Source: Flexivirga endophytica
GTDB taxonomy: Bacteria; Actinomycetota; Actinomycetes; Actinomycetales; Dermatophilaceae
DNA length: 64,000 bases
Direction of reading: 5' to 3'
Assembly: GCF_014640635.1 (NCBI RefSeq)
Contig: NZ_BMHI01000003.1
Span: 558,001 to 622,000 of the forward strand
The position numbers were made by a program, and so were the translations under genes. The notes under the pieces are model-generated. The model had not been told where the DNA came from. It ran no database searches and worked only from the letters and a program-made list of their open reading frames with translations. Positions 34,238 through 42,909 of the stretch are shown in pieces. Numbering within the stretch: the stretch's first letter is position 1; every line of letters starts with the position of its first letter.

Positions 34238-35332
34238 TTAGCCGGTTGGTGTCCACACAGTGAGGTAGCTGGCATCGGGTTCTGGCATCACGAATGCCAC
34301 GCTGTGGATTGCTCGTGTGACCCCGACGTACAGTCCGCAGGCGGACTCTCCGGTCAAGCGGGTCCCCTTTGTCAGGAAGTCACGCATGGGCTTGGTCGTG
34401 AAGATCAGCACCCGATCGTGTGTCTGGCCCTTGGAGATTCCGAAGTTCGTCGCTGTGATGCCTTGGGGTAGCGCCGTCGCGATCGTTTGACGCAGGCGAA
34501 ATGGCTGGTAATGCTCGATGTAGGCGGCGGCATGCTCGGGCGCCAGGGCGAACACACCGTCGTGCTCGGACGACTTCTCCTGGGCCGACTCCGTTGCTTG
34601 GAACTTGAGCGCAGGATCGAAGATCGAGTCGGAGAACGTCGCGACGGCTTGAACGGAGCGCCAAGTGGTCGACGCGTAGTGAACTTCAAGTCGCTGGGCC
34701 TTCTTTTGAACCTCGAACCAATCGAGCATTCCGAGTCCGCGGTATTTCTTGTGCCGCGGATCTTGTGCGTTAGTACTGAAGACTGACTGTCGCAGATCGC
34801 CGACCATGCGGATGACGCTCGTCGATCCGAGAAGACGCTCCAGGATGTCGAGGTCATACCCCGTCATGTCCTGGATTTCGTCGACATAGATCTCGTCGTA
34901 CATGCGCTGAAGCCTTGTAATCACCGTTCCGTCCGCGGCGTCGGCCACGTCGAGGGCGAGCTTCGACAGGAAGCGCTTGTAGGCCCGAGAGTCACCATCG
35001 AGGAATCGCTCTTCCCCTGACGCGATCACAATCCCCTTGCTATTCCTCCGGGGGAGCCCGTCGAAGTTCAGACCGCCCAGCCTCTTGCCTGAATACATCA
35101 GGGGCAAGAACGGCCGTACCCAGTGCCTGAGTAGGAAGGCGTACCACCCGCAGACCTCGGGGAGGCTTGCAGGTGGGCAAGCAGCACGCAACCGTTCCTC
35201 CAGGTCCAGTTGGCCCGACAACGTGTAGGTCACGACCAGCCGTCGGGTGGTGGGATCGCCTCCCGCGCAGGCATCGACGATCGACTGCGTCTTTCGTGCA
35301 CCGGCGACCGCGAGCGTCGCCGTGTTCGTCAT
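34238..35332 (-). CDS. UvrD-like SF1 helicase, Gabija GajB-type partner
   Basis: A 364-residue SF1 helicase-like protein, shorter than typical GajB. Walker B is VDEIQDMTGYD (D151-D155), motif III GDLRQSVF, motif V ISKGQTHDRVLIF and motif VI LYVGVTRA. Walker A is reduced to AVAGARKTQ, two residues shorter than the usual AGAGTGKT and with Arg before Lys. Its start overlaps the stop of the OLD nuclease gene (ATGA), so the two are coupled. OLD-TOPRIM plus UvrD-like pairs form the Gabija anti-phage system; this pair matches in gene order and domains. Confidence 0.82.
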   Translation of the reverse strand: MTNTATLAVAGARKTQSIVDACAGGDPTTRRLVVTYTLSGQLDLEERLRAACPPASLPEVCGWYAFLLRHWVRPFLPLMYSGKRLGGLNFDGLPRRNSKGIVIASGEERFLDGDSRAYKRFLSKLALDVADAADGTVITRLQRMYDEIYVDEIQDMTGYDLDILERLLGSTSVIRMVGDLRQSVFSTNAQDPRHKKYRGLGMLDWFEVQKKAQRLEVHYASTTWRSVQAVATFSDSIFDPALKFQATESAQEKSSEHDGVFALAPEHAAAYIEHYQPFRLRQTIATALPQGITATNFGISKGQTHDRVLIFTTKPMRDFLTKGTRLTGESACGLYVGVTRAIHSVAFVMPEPDASYLTVWTPTG

Positions 35333-36933
35333 GACACGAAATCCACGGCGTCGCTGATGTACCCGGGGTACGACACGGTCACCTCCGGGTGTTCGTCGAG
35401 CGTCAGTGCCCAGTCGGTCTTGTGCGCCTTCATCCAGTCGACAGTGGCCTTGTCGCCGTCGGTGATGTCGAACAGCTGGCGTAGGTCGTCATCGTTGTTG
35501 ACCTTCGCGAACTGCGGCTCGAGCGTTGGCCCGTCTGCGACCTCCCCGATGAAGATCTCCCGTTTGCCGTTCTCCAGTAGCTCCCCGATCGGCATCCGCC
35601 AGTGCTCGGGCTCTTTGCCGTCGTTGTCACGGATGGCGGCAGCGTGGCGCTTCAGAGCGGAGCAGAGCTGCATGCCGCGCTTCAGAGACACCCCTGCCAT
35701 TGAGATCACATCGACGCCGAGCGCCATCGGCACTTTGCCGTGCTTGTCTCGGAACGCACGCTCGAAGACCATCTCATCGGACGGGCCCTCCACCATGACA
35801 ACCCTCTCGGCCAACACCAGGCGCAGAGTGTCGTAGCCGGAGAGCCGTTTGAAGTACCTGACGGTGTCGGCTGGCAACGCCCCGAGGTGGACCCTCGTCC
35901 CCCGGTGCAACAACACTAACTTGTCGAGCCCCAGGCGGTTAAGGACGAAGGAGCTGTGGGTGGTCAGGAAGACCTGACGATCACCGGCCAGCTCCTCGAT
36001 GCGATCGACAAGCTTGGTCAGCCGGGTGTGCGACAGGTGATTCTCCGGTTCCTCGATCAGGGCGTAGGCGGTGGTGTCGGCTGAGCGGTTCATCGCCAGA
36101 GCCACCTTGATGGCCGCCTGCTGCCCCTGCCCGGCCATCGCGAACGGGACGTCGGCGACCTGCGGCACGATGCTCTGCTCCCAGGAGGCGCTGGCCGACT
36201 GGTCCATGTGCAGACCGATCGGTTTGTCGTGCAGTGCATCGCCCTTCTCCGCGATCCGCTCGTTGACGGACTTGAGCGTCTCCGTGCTGATGATGTGACG
36301 GGCCTTGCGGTGTGCCACGGCGACGGCCGCCGACTCCTTGGGCTCGATGAAGTCCTTCAGCATCTCTCGCGTGTGATAGTCGATGCCCGCGGTGGACCGA
36401 ACCGTTCGGGAGTCGATCACGGAGACGCCTAGCTCCTTCGGTCGCCGGGTGAGCCGCTCGTCCGAGAACTGTCGCCAGTCCACGCTGTACCACTCCGTGG
36501 GCAGGATCGCCGGCCGTCCAGCGTCGGCCATGTAGTCCGCAAACTCTTCGGCATAATCGGGGTTCGGTGCGACGTGCATCTTTACGCCGGGCACCTTGTC
36601 CTGGCGGCTGTTGTGAACACCGAGGAGGTACTGCAGCGAATCGTCGTTGTTCGTGAGGTACAGCTCGATCAGGATCTCAGGCGGAGGAAGCGGCGACCCG
36701 CTGTCCAACGACGCGAAGTAGGTTTCAACAGCTGCGACGTTGAACCAATACGGGTTGAGCTCATCCTGGGCCCACCGTCCGTTGATCCGGCCGGTAAGCG
36801 CCAGCGAGATCGCTTCCAGCAGCGACGACTTCCCCGACTCGTTGTCGCCTACGACGATGTTGGTGCCCGCATTTGGCTCCAGCTCGAAATCCATAAAGAG
36901 GCGGTACCCTCTCACGACAATGCGCGTAATCAT
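35329..36933 (-). CDS. OLD-family ATPase/TOPRIM nuclease, Gabija GajA-type
   Basis: A 534-residue protein. The ABC-type ATPase half has Walker A GDNESGKS (29-36), an AGQGQQAAIKVALA signature region (267-280), Walker B ALIEEPENHLS (291-301) and an H-loop TTHS (324-327). The C-terminal TOPRIM domain shows VMVEGPSDE (E382) and RDNDG (D436, D438), the metal-binding residues. This is the domain order of GajA and other OLD nucleases that nick DNA under nucleotide control. It is the first gene of the two-gene unit, with the helicase overlapping by four bases. About 330 bases free of clear genes lie upstream. Confidence 0.88.
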   Translation of the reverse strand: MITRIVVRGYRLFMDFELEPNAGTNIVVGDNESGKSSLLEAISLALTGRINGRWAQDELNPYWFNVAAVETYFASLDSGSPLPPPEILIELYLTNNDDSLQYLLGVHNSRQDKVPGVKMHVAPNPDYAEEFADYMADAGRPAILPTEWYSVDWRQFSDERLTRRPKELGVSVIDSRTVRSTAGIDYHTREMLKDFIEPKESAAVAVAHRKARHIISTETLKSVNERIAEKGDALHDKPIGLHMDQSASASWEQSIVPQVADVPFAMAGQGQQAAIKVALAMNRSADTTAYALIEEPENHLSHTRLTKLVDRIEELAGDRQVFLTTHSSFVLNRLGLDKLVLLHRGTRVHLGALPADTVRYFKRLSGYDTLRLVLAERVVMVEGPSDEMVFERAFRDKHGKVPMALGVDVISMAGVSLKRGMQLCSALKRHAAAIRDNDGKEPEHWRMPIGELLENGKREIFIGEVADGPTLEPQFAKVNNDDDLRQLFDITDGDKATVDWMKAHKTDWALTLDEHPEVTVSYPGYISDAVDFVS

Positions 36934-37269
36934 TCCCTGATACCTTCTGGTTCGGAATCCTTGCGTCCAGTGTGCATATCAGATCAAAACTCGAAATGGT
37001 GGCTTTGACGTGAAAGAGGCTAGGCGCTGCTCGGAAATGGTGCGCGAACCGCGAAGGCAACGTCGTACGTTGGCGTCAGTGGCGCCAAACGAGTACTCGT
37101 CCTGGTTCGCCTGGGTCCCCCAGCAGTTGGATGACGAGCAGATGAACCGGGGACTGGCGCCGTCTGCGATCAGCTTCGCTCGCCGCACAGAAGCCGCTCG
37201 CGGGCGTCCAGGTCGAGCAGCATCGGTCACCCAGTGCTCCTACCCGCCCTGACACCTAGGCCCGTGACC
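36934..37269. other. Divergent intergenic region between OLD nuclease and PIN-like genes
   Basis: This stretch separates two divergent genes and must hold their promoters. Short open frames exist on both strands (for example 37010-37252 plus and 36979-37230 minus), but neither has a ribosome site or recognisable sequence. I see no strong repeat here. Confidence 0.5.
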
Positions 37270-38262
37270 ATGCTTCGCATCTACCTAGACCAATTCGCCT
37301 GGATAGGTCTCTCTCGTGCCGCGCAGAAGCGACCTGACGGCGCCAAGTACGCACCCGCGCTGGAGATGTGCCGCGCGGCACGCCAGATCGGCCTGGCCTC
37401 GTTCCCCCTCGACCTATACCGCTATTGGGAAACGGCCAAGAACAGCAACGACGGCTCGAGGAACCGACTGGTCGACCTGCTCATCGAGCTGTCCGACTTC
37501 GACAGCATGGCCATGCCGCAGGTCATCCTCGACTACGAGATCGACTTGGCGCTTAGCGTGCGGTTCGGGCGGCCAATCGCGCCCAGTCCACCACGGGTAT
37601 TCGGACGCGGCATCGCACACATGTCGAACGGACGAGTGACAGACACCGCACGCCCAGGGGCGGCGGCGACCAGTTCCAGTAGCGACCTGCGCATCCCCGT
37701 TGACCGAGCACTTGAGGAGGCTCTGCTTCGTGCCGGACCCAAGGAACATGCTCGATCGGGAGCACCGATCGACATCATTAATTGGGGAGACTTATACGCG
37801 CAGCAAGAGGTACGGGCTGCGCAGGACATTGCCAATCGCAAGGTACGGCGAGAGGACCTCCTTGCCGCAGTTGTTCACACCGACTACCAGGACCTCGTGG
37901 GAGTTGTGAAGGACCGTATGGGGGCAGCCGGCATCAGCCCCGAAGAGGTAGTCGAGACACTCGGCGACAAGGGCCTTTTGCAGTTCGTCTACGGCCTGCC
38001 CACTCGACGGGTAGCCAACCAGTTGCGGGTCAGCAAGCACATCCACCCGCCCCAGCAGCAGAAGTGGAAGCCGTCCGACTTCGTGGACGTGATCGCCCTT
38101 CCAGCGCCGGTGGTGTACTGCGACGTTGTATTCACCGAGCATGAATGGGTGCGCGCGCTCACGCGCGACAAGACAGACCTAGTGCACAAGCGATTTGACA
38201 CGACCCTCATACACGAACCCGATCAGCTCACCGACCTGCTGGGTAGAGCCACACTCGGGTAA
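37270..38262 (+). CDS. PIN-like nuclease-fold protein
   Basis: A 330-residue protein. The N terminus, MLRIYLDQFAWIGLSRA, matches the 'YLDQNxWIxLA' start of a PIN-like group, with acidic D7. Further conserved acids lie in RYWETAK (E54) and near the C terminus in KPSDFVDVIALPAPVVYCDV, read as SDFVDVIAL (D270, D273) and YCDVVFTEHEW (D285). Together these form a PIN-type metal site, so RNase activity is likely. The start is uncertain between ATG 37270 and GTG 37264; AGG at 37258 fits the former better. It is a stand-alone gene in the defence-like block. Confidence 0.75.
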   Translation: MLRIYLDQFAWIGLSRAAQKRPDGAKYAPALEMCRAARQIGLASFPLDLYRYWETAKNSNDGSRNRLVDLLIELSDFDSMAMPQVILDYEIDLALSVRFGRPIAPSPPRVFGRGIAHMSNGRVTDTARPGAAATSSSSDLRIPVDRALEEALLRAGPKEHARSGAPIDIINWGDLYAQQEVRAAQDIANRKVRREDLLAAVVHTDYQDLVGVVKDRMGAAGISPEEVVETLGDKGLLQFVYGLPTRRVANQLRVSKHIHPPQQQKWKPSDFVDVIALPAPVVYCDVVFTEHEWVRALTRDKTDLVHKRFDTTLIHEPDQLTDLLGRATLG

Positions 38263-38270
38263 CCAGCCAG

Positions 38271-38564
38271 ATGCGTGTATTGACCGGTCGCCCGGGAGTG
38301 GCCCTGCTATCCAACGACGACCGCATCGTGGCCCTTAATCTGCAACGCCGCCTCGATGGATCAATGAGGTCGAACATCCTCCTACGAGTGCGGTGGGCAG
38401 GAGTGACTGCGGGCAACCTGCGTCGTTTCGCCGCGAACCTGCCAGTCCTGATTTCTGCAGGTGGATTCCCGCACATTCGTGGCGGCCGCCCACTCAACGC
38501 CAAGCGACCGTCCTCAGTTGGAGAGGTTTTGCATGCTGTTCGTGCCCGCATCCCACAGGTTTGA
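38271..38564 (+). CDS. Possible small gene after the PIN-like gene
   Basis: A 97-residue open frame beginning eight bases after the PIN-like stop and ending just before the convergent 374-residue gene. Arg and Val are abundant, with no recognised motif and no good ribosome site. Third-position GC is similar to its neighbours, so it could be a translationally coupled partner. It could equally be non-coding; the whole 308-base gap between the two larger genes holds nothing else. Confidence 0.3.
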   Translation: MRVLTGRPGVALLSNDDRIVALNLQRRLDGSMRSNILLRVRWAGVTAGNLRRFAANLPVLISAGGFPHIRGGRPLNAKRPSSVGEVLHAVRARIPQV

Positions 38565-38570
38565 GCTGCA

Positions 38571-39695
38571 TCACCCATCTGGCTGGAACAACTGCTCGTG
38601 AGCAAACAACCCGATGCTGTCACGGCTATCCGAGAACAGATTGGCGCCAACACGGTGGATCCTCCCGCTCACTAGCGCAGTTGACCTTTGCTTCATCCAG
38701 TCAAGTGCCTGGTCCAGACGCTCCCTCGACACGTTCACGCTGACGTGACACAGCCTGGCCGCTCGCACGGTCTGGATTGTCACCACGCCGCCGGTGTCAT
38801 CGTCGCTTCGCTGGACACCGATGACCGGACCGGTCAGCATCTCGATGCCACGGGCAGGCCGCTCCGACTTCAACCGTCGGGACAATCGCTCGATACGTGC
38901 CGCCGCAGCGGCGGGAATAGCCACGTGACGAGGCGTCGAGGGTGCGGGGCCAGCGAGGGTCGCCCACTCGAAGTTGGCCGCGAACTCTGCGACTGACTTA
39001 TTCTTGAGGATACGTGTGAGTCCAGCGGCGAACTCATGGCTGACCCCGGCGTAGATCAAGTCCTGAACAGTATTGGCACTCGGTTCAGGTTCCGGCTCGA
39101 CCACAGACCCGATGATCGCCAAGGATTGTGCGAACGTCCGCATCACGCGGCGTTCCCCCGACTCGGGAGGGGCAGTTTCCAGACCGATGATCTGGTTCGG
39201 TTCCTCCTCCGGGGGACGTACGGGCATATAGATCGGGATGATGAATGAGCCGCGTCGGGTATGCGCCATGCGGACGAGGTCGATCAGGTCGTCTGCGGAT
39301 CGTCGATAGTTGCCTGCGATGTGCGGCCGTGCACCGAGTGACGTGGTCGCACAACTACGAAGCATAATCCATGAGTCACGCACCATCGAGACAGCGGCTG
39401 TCAGCGGGATGGCGTCCTCGATAACAAGATCCTTCGCAGCACACAGGTTTGCTACATCGAGGAGCCGTCCACGGATACGGTGCTCGACCTCCTGTGGCGT
39501 CGACTTCTCGACCATCGCGAGACGGTCGAGGACGAGTTCCCAATCCGGCCCATCGTCGGGCAGAGGCTCAGGGACCGGGACCGAATAGCGGTAATCAGGG
39601 TTCCGCCATAGGCCGCCTTGCGGGCCGGACTCAGCAGGCGGCACCCAGCCTGTCGCAGAGAGGTACATCGCGAGACTACTTCCCATCTCCGTCAC
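38571..39695 (-). CDS. Unknown 374-residue protein coupled to a DUF4365-like gene
   Basis: I do not recognise this protein. It is soluble and mixed alpha/beta. An N-terminal part (AMYLSATGWVPP, GLWRNPDYRYSVPVP) leads to a helical middle. The C-terminal 110 residues (GPVIGVQRSDDDTGGVVTIQ, HVSVNVSRERLDQAL, GANLFSDSRDSIGLF) look like a small beta-barrel or nucleotide-interacting domain. The GTG start at 39695 overlaps the stop of the upstream gene (GTGA), so the pair is translationally coupled. ATG 39686 is an alternative start. With a nuclease-fold partner in a defence-like block, an anti-phage role is plausible but unproven. Confidence 0.75.
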   Translation of the reverse strand: MTEMGSSLAMYLSATGWVPPAESGPQGGLWRNPDYRYSVPVPEPLPDDGPDWELVLDRLAMVEKSTPQEVEHRIRGRLLDVANLCAAKDLVIEDAIPLTAAVSMVRDSWIMLRSCATTSLGARPHIAGNYRRSADDLIDLVRMAHTRRGSFIIPIYMPVRPPEEEPNQIIGLETAPPESGERRVMRTFAQSLAIIGSVVEPEPEPSANTVQDLIYAGVSHEFAAGLTRILKNKSVAEFAANFEWATLAGPAPSTPRHVAIPAAAAARIERLSRRLKSERPARGIEMLTGPVIGVQRSDDDTGGVVTIQTVRAARLCHVSVNVSRERLDQALDWMKQRSTALVSGRIHRVGANLFSDSRDSIGLFAHEQLFQPDG

Positions 39696-40183
39696 GCGCT
39701 CACCACCTCCCCGAAGCACTCCTCGACTTGTTGGTTCCACGTGGCAAAGGTGTCGAGACTCAGCCTGTTACTCAAGGGCACACTGACACTAGCCGCCGAC
39801 ATACCGTTGACCCGGATCCAGTGGGCTCGTGCGTGTACGGTCGTTGCAAGTGCCGGGTGTTCGAGCCAGTCCGGCGGCTCGCCCTTCTCCAGACGGACAT
39901 AGACGAGGTACACCGGCACCTTCGACGCGCACCACCGATCTCGCCACGTGGGTTTGATCGGAACAGAAATCGATCCACTCTTGTTCGGCTTCCGTATCCC
40001 GCACTTGATCTGAACTCGCACGGTGGCAGCCGGGAACTGCACGTTGAGGTCCACGGCCATATGGTCCTCTCCCCCGGTCGTCTCCTCATTGGGAAGAGCG
40101 GCCTGGGCCAGGACCGTCCGGACATAGGTGACTCCAAGCCGACCTTTGCGGTCGCTCAGAGGGAGGGACTCCCATGCCAACAT
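39692..40183 (-). CDS. DUF4365-like protein, probable PD-(D/E)xK fold
   Basis: A 163-residue protein. The order SDRKGRLGVTYVRTVLAQAA, then DHMAVDLNVQF, then VRVQIKCGIRK resembles DUF4365 and other restriction-endonuclease-like folds, with D-x(n)-(Q)xK metal residues (D in DHMAVD and K in QIKCG). The middle has WRDRWCASKVPVYLVYVRLE. It precedes and overlaps the unknown 374-residue gene, so the two probably act together. Nuclease activity is inferred from fold only. Confidence 0.72.
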   Translation of the reverse strand: MLAWESLPLSDRKGRLGVTYVRTVLAQAALPNEETTGGEDHMAVDLNVQFPAATVRVQIKCGIRKPNKSGSISVPIKPTWRDRWCASKVPVYLVYVRLEKGEPPDWLEHPALATTVHARAHWIRVNGMSAASVSVPLSNRLSLDTFATWNQQVEECFGEVVSA

Positions 40184-40398
40184 GTGCCGGACCTCTCTTC
40201 AAGACGGGCGCGTCCGTGCAACATATGCGACCGACTCCGATTCGCGAGGCAGAACGGACAACGCAAGCCTGCGAAGAGAGGAAGTTGCGTCACACACCGC
40301 CTTGATCGTCCTGTCGACGCGCATCTCCGCGTGTTGCCGGGGTCGCTTCGACCGAAATGCAGGTGTGCACATCGCCGGGCTACGCAACACTTCTCTTC

Positions 40399-42210
40399 AT
40401 GACCACAGGCGACAAGACGCGGCCCGACGGGCGCGTGTCGAGCGCCGAGACGCTGGAGCTCCGCAAGGCGACCCGTGCCTTGCGGCTACACCTCGATGAG
40501 CTTCCTATCGACTATGACGAGCAGGTCCCCCCCGATCGTTTCCTGACCGGTCTCGCATTCATGCTCGCCCGCAATCGATACGACTGCGCCGAGTCGATGA
40601 TTGGCTCCGGCTTCGGCGGCACTGTGATTGGCGCCCTTGCCCGCAGCCTCCTCACCGACGGTCTCCGCTGGCTCTGGATCGCCCAGGACCCCAAGAATCG
40701 GCGAGCCTGTCTCCTTGGTGACCTTGTCGAGGAGCGAAGCCGTCTTGGGGGCGTATTGGACTCGGGGACTTGCCCGGCGGTCAGGAGATGGCTGATGCCT
40801 TTTCCTCCCATTGCCGACCTCACCGGCGCATCCCGGACCTGGCTCGACGCACCAGCAACGCCTGACGAAGGCGCACTCCTCGACGACCTTTTCTCAGCAG
40901 TCGAGGGTGCTCCGTCGTCTCCCGGTTCTGAAAACTCGACGGGTATCGGCGTGTTCGTTGCTCGCGCCCACGCGATGCTCGACCTAGCAGGGCTGCGTGG
41001 AGCGGCGATGATTCTGGCCCACGCAGGCCACGGCAACTACCTCGGTCAACGCAGCACACTCACTGAAGAGGGCGCTCCGGGGTTTGACCTGCGGCCTGAC
41101 CATGAGGCGCTGTTCATGCACACCGCTGCCGTCGGGGCGTTTTGTGTCCTTGTCGGCGGCACCGCCGCAGCACCCGATGCATGGCCGCACGACGTCGACC
41201 AAGGGTCCTTCCTCACCACAGCGGCCAAGTTGACTGAGGACGTTGCTGAGGCAGCTGCCGTCATCCATCGCGTCGCCGCGAGGAACAAGCCCCGCAGCCA
41301 GACGGCCAAACCGCCTGCCGCCCGGAAGCCAACGGTTCTGATGCCCACAGTCGTCATGGAGGACGACGAGGTGCTGGCCGAGCGCTATGACCTCGGCGCT
41401 CTGATGCAGGACTTGGAGGACGCCTGTAACGTCTTCTGTGACGTCCTGAACTCGATGAAACCCCACACGGAGCTTCCAGCCGAACTCCCCATCCACGTCT
41501 ACCTGAACTTCGGGGCATCTCTGTCGTACGTTCAGACAGTCTTCGACACGTGCGACCAAATGGGCGCATCAACCATCAGCTCGTTCGCAGCCCGCGCCTT
41601 ACTCGAAGAGGCCGCACGGATGAACTGGCGATACAACGACCCAGGCCTCGCTCCGGCGCGGGCCAAGCAGTACTTTGACGAACACAGGTTCATGGAACGG
41701 AAGACCATCCGGACGCTTGCCGGCCGTGGCATCAACAAGAAGGACGCACTGAGGCTATTCAGCATGCCCGCGAACGTCCTAGTGCCGCCCGGCGCAGACG
41801 CTATCGCGAAGAACCGCGAACCATTGCCCAGCACCGCCTCAATGCTCCGCAACCTCGGTGCTGGGGCAAACGATCCTGGCTGGTTTGAAACCGCCTACGG
41901 ACTCCTGAGTCAGATCACTCATGCCACCCCGCTAGGCATGCTTCACAACGTGCGATATATAGAAGGTGACAGCGGCGAAGGTCAATGGGTCCCAAATCAG
42001 CTCAGCGGCGAAATGATGGCACTGACCCTCGACGTCGCCGCCCTTGCCGGTGCACAACTGGTCGGTACCGGAGGAGCCCTGATGTCCGATTTGTCCCAGG
42101 ACGCAAAGGAGATCTACTTCAGACTGCACGCCGTCGCAGCCGAGATTCACAGGCGTGCCCGACTCATCCATGGACTCGATCTGCCCACCGACCCCATCTC
42201 AAGTGCGTAG
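40399..42210 (+). CDS. 603-residue protein with internal duplication, DUF5677/HEPN-like
   Basis: The two halves are diverged copies of one unit. ALARSLLTDGLRWLWIAQDP (79-98) aligns with AARALLEEAARMNWRYNDP (397-415). A later His-containing segment, LAHAGHGNYLG (207-216), aligns with LLSQITHATPLG (502-513). Each half then has a Glu/Ala-rich helix before a hydrophobic LxGG/GTGG stretch. The pattern, with an R-S/A-L-x-E/D helix and a late His, is reminiscent of DUF5677-type helical proteins, some of which are HEPN-like. A 35-residue Pro/Lys-rich linker (about 295-325) joins the halves. No membrane segment is present. Function unknown; context suggests defence. Confidence 0.72.
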   Translation: MTTGDKTRPDGRVSSAETLELRKATRALRLHLDELPIDYDEQVPPDRFLTGLAFMLARNRYDCAESMIGSGFGGTVIGALARSLLTDGLRWLWIAQDPKNRRACLLGDLVEERSRLGGVLDSGTCPAVRRWLMPFPPIADLTGASRTWLDAPATPDEGALLDDLFSAVEGAPSSPGSENSTGIGVFVARAHAMLDLAGLRGAAMILAHAGHGNYLGQRSTLTEEGAPGFDLRPDHEALFMHTAAVGAFCVLVGGTAAAPDAWPHDVDQGSFLTTAAKLTEDVAEAAAVIHRVAARNKPRSQTAKPPAARKPTVLMPTVVMEDDEVLAERYDLGALMQDLEDACNVFCDVLNSMKPHTELPAELPIHVYLNFGASLSYVQTVFDTCDQMGASTISSFAARALLEEAARMNWRYNDPGLAPARAKQYFDEHRFMERKTIRTLAGRGINKKDALRLFSMPANVLVPPGADAIAKNREPLPSTASMLRNLGAGANDPGWFETAYGLLSQITHATPLGMLHNVRYIEGDSGEGQWVPNQLSGEMMALTLDVAALAGAQLVGTGGALMSDLSQDAKEIYFRLHAVAAEIHRRARLIHGLDLPTDPISSA

Positions 42211-42442
42211 ACCTCGCCACCATGGGGACACCTCGATGCCTGAAGCGAAGGTAAGAAGTCTGCGTCCCGGGTCCTGACCGTAGTTGAGCGCGAAGGCGAC
42301 CAGGTAGACCGCCGCAACCTCGTGAATCCGCGGAGGCGACCTTCCATGCACAATTGGGGTCTTGGTCGAACGCGCGTCATTCCGCCGCGTGTGGAGCGCG
42401 CCCTTATGGCGCACAGGCGAAGGCTTCCGTACGTTGTTGGGC

Positions 42443-42838
42443 ATGACGGATCGCGCCCACCCCGGCGTCGACGCTTATCTCGCTACCTTGCCCGACTGGC
42501 AGCGAGAGATCTGCACCGAGCTCCGCGGGATTATCTGCGAGGCGGACTCGGCGATCGACGAGACGATCAAACGATCGGTCCAGCCGTACTTCGTGCTCAG
42601 TGGCAATGTCTGCGCATTGCTTGCCACCAAGGATCACGTCAACCTGTTCCTCTACGACCCGACGGTCCCCGACCCGAACGGGATCATCAACCAAGGGCAT
42701 GGCAACGCCACGGCTCGCGCCATCCAGATCTACCAGGGCGACCCGATCGAGCGAGGTCCCTTGATCGAGATGCTTCGAGCCATCGTGGCGAACAACCGCG
42801 CCGGCGGTTGGCGGCGGCTAAATTCCACAGGCAACTGA
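42443..42838 (+). CDS. DUF1801-domain protein
   Basis: A 131-residue protein with the DUF1801/YdhG-like fold: HPGVDAYLATLPDWQREIC at the start, SAIDETIKRSVQPYFVLSG, then VNLFLYDPTVPDP. The family is small and cytoplasmic, with no settled function. The start is the ATG at 42443. It lies just right of the accessory block and looks like a host gene. Confidence 0.82.
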   Translation: MTDRAHPGVDAYLATLPDWQREICTELRGIICEADSAIDETIKRSVQPYFVLSGNVCALLATKDHVNLFLYDPTVPDPNGIINQGHGNATARAIQIYQGDPIERGPLIEMLRAIVANNRAGGWRRLNSTGN

Positions 42839-42909
42839 ACTGATCAGACGACGGGCGTTCCACCCGACGCCCGTGTCACTTCGCCGCATGGGGGCGCGAG
42901 TGGGTCAGA

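Noticed and set aside
36979-37252. Two short opposing frames in the gap before the PIN-like gene
   Set aside because: No ribosome sites, no recognisable sequence, and they lie where divergent promoters are needed.
39449-40402. Plus-strand frame of 317 codons over the DUF4365-like and 374-residue genes
   Set aside because: It is antisense to two genes whose coupled GTGA overlap and conserved patterns support the minus strand.
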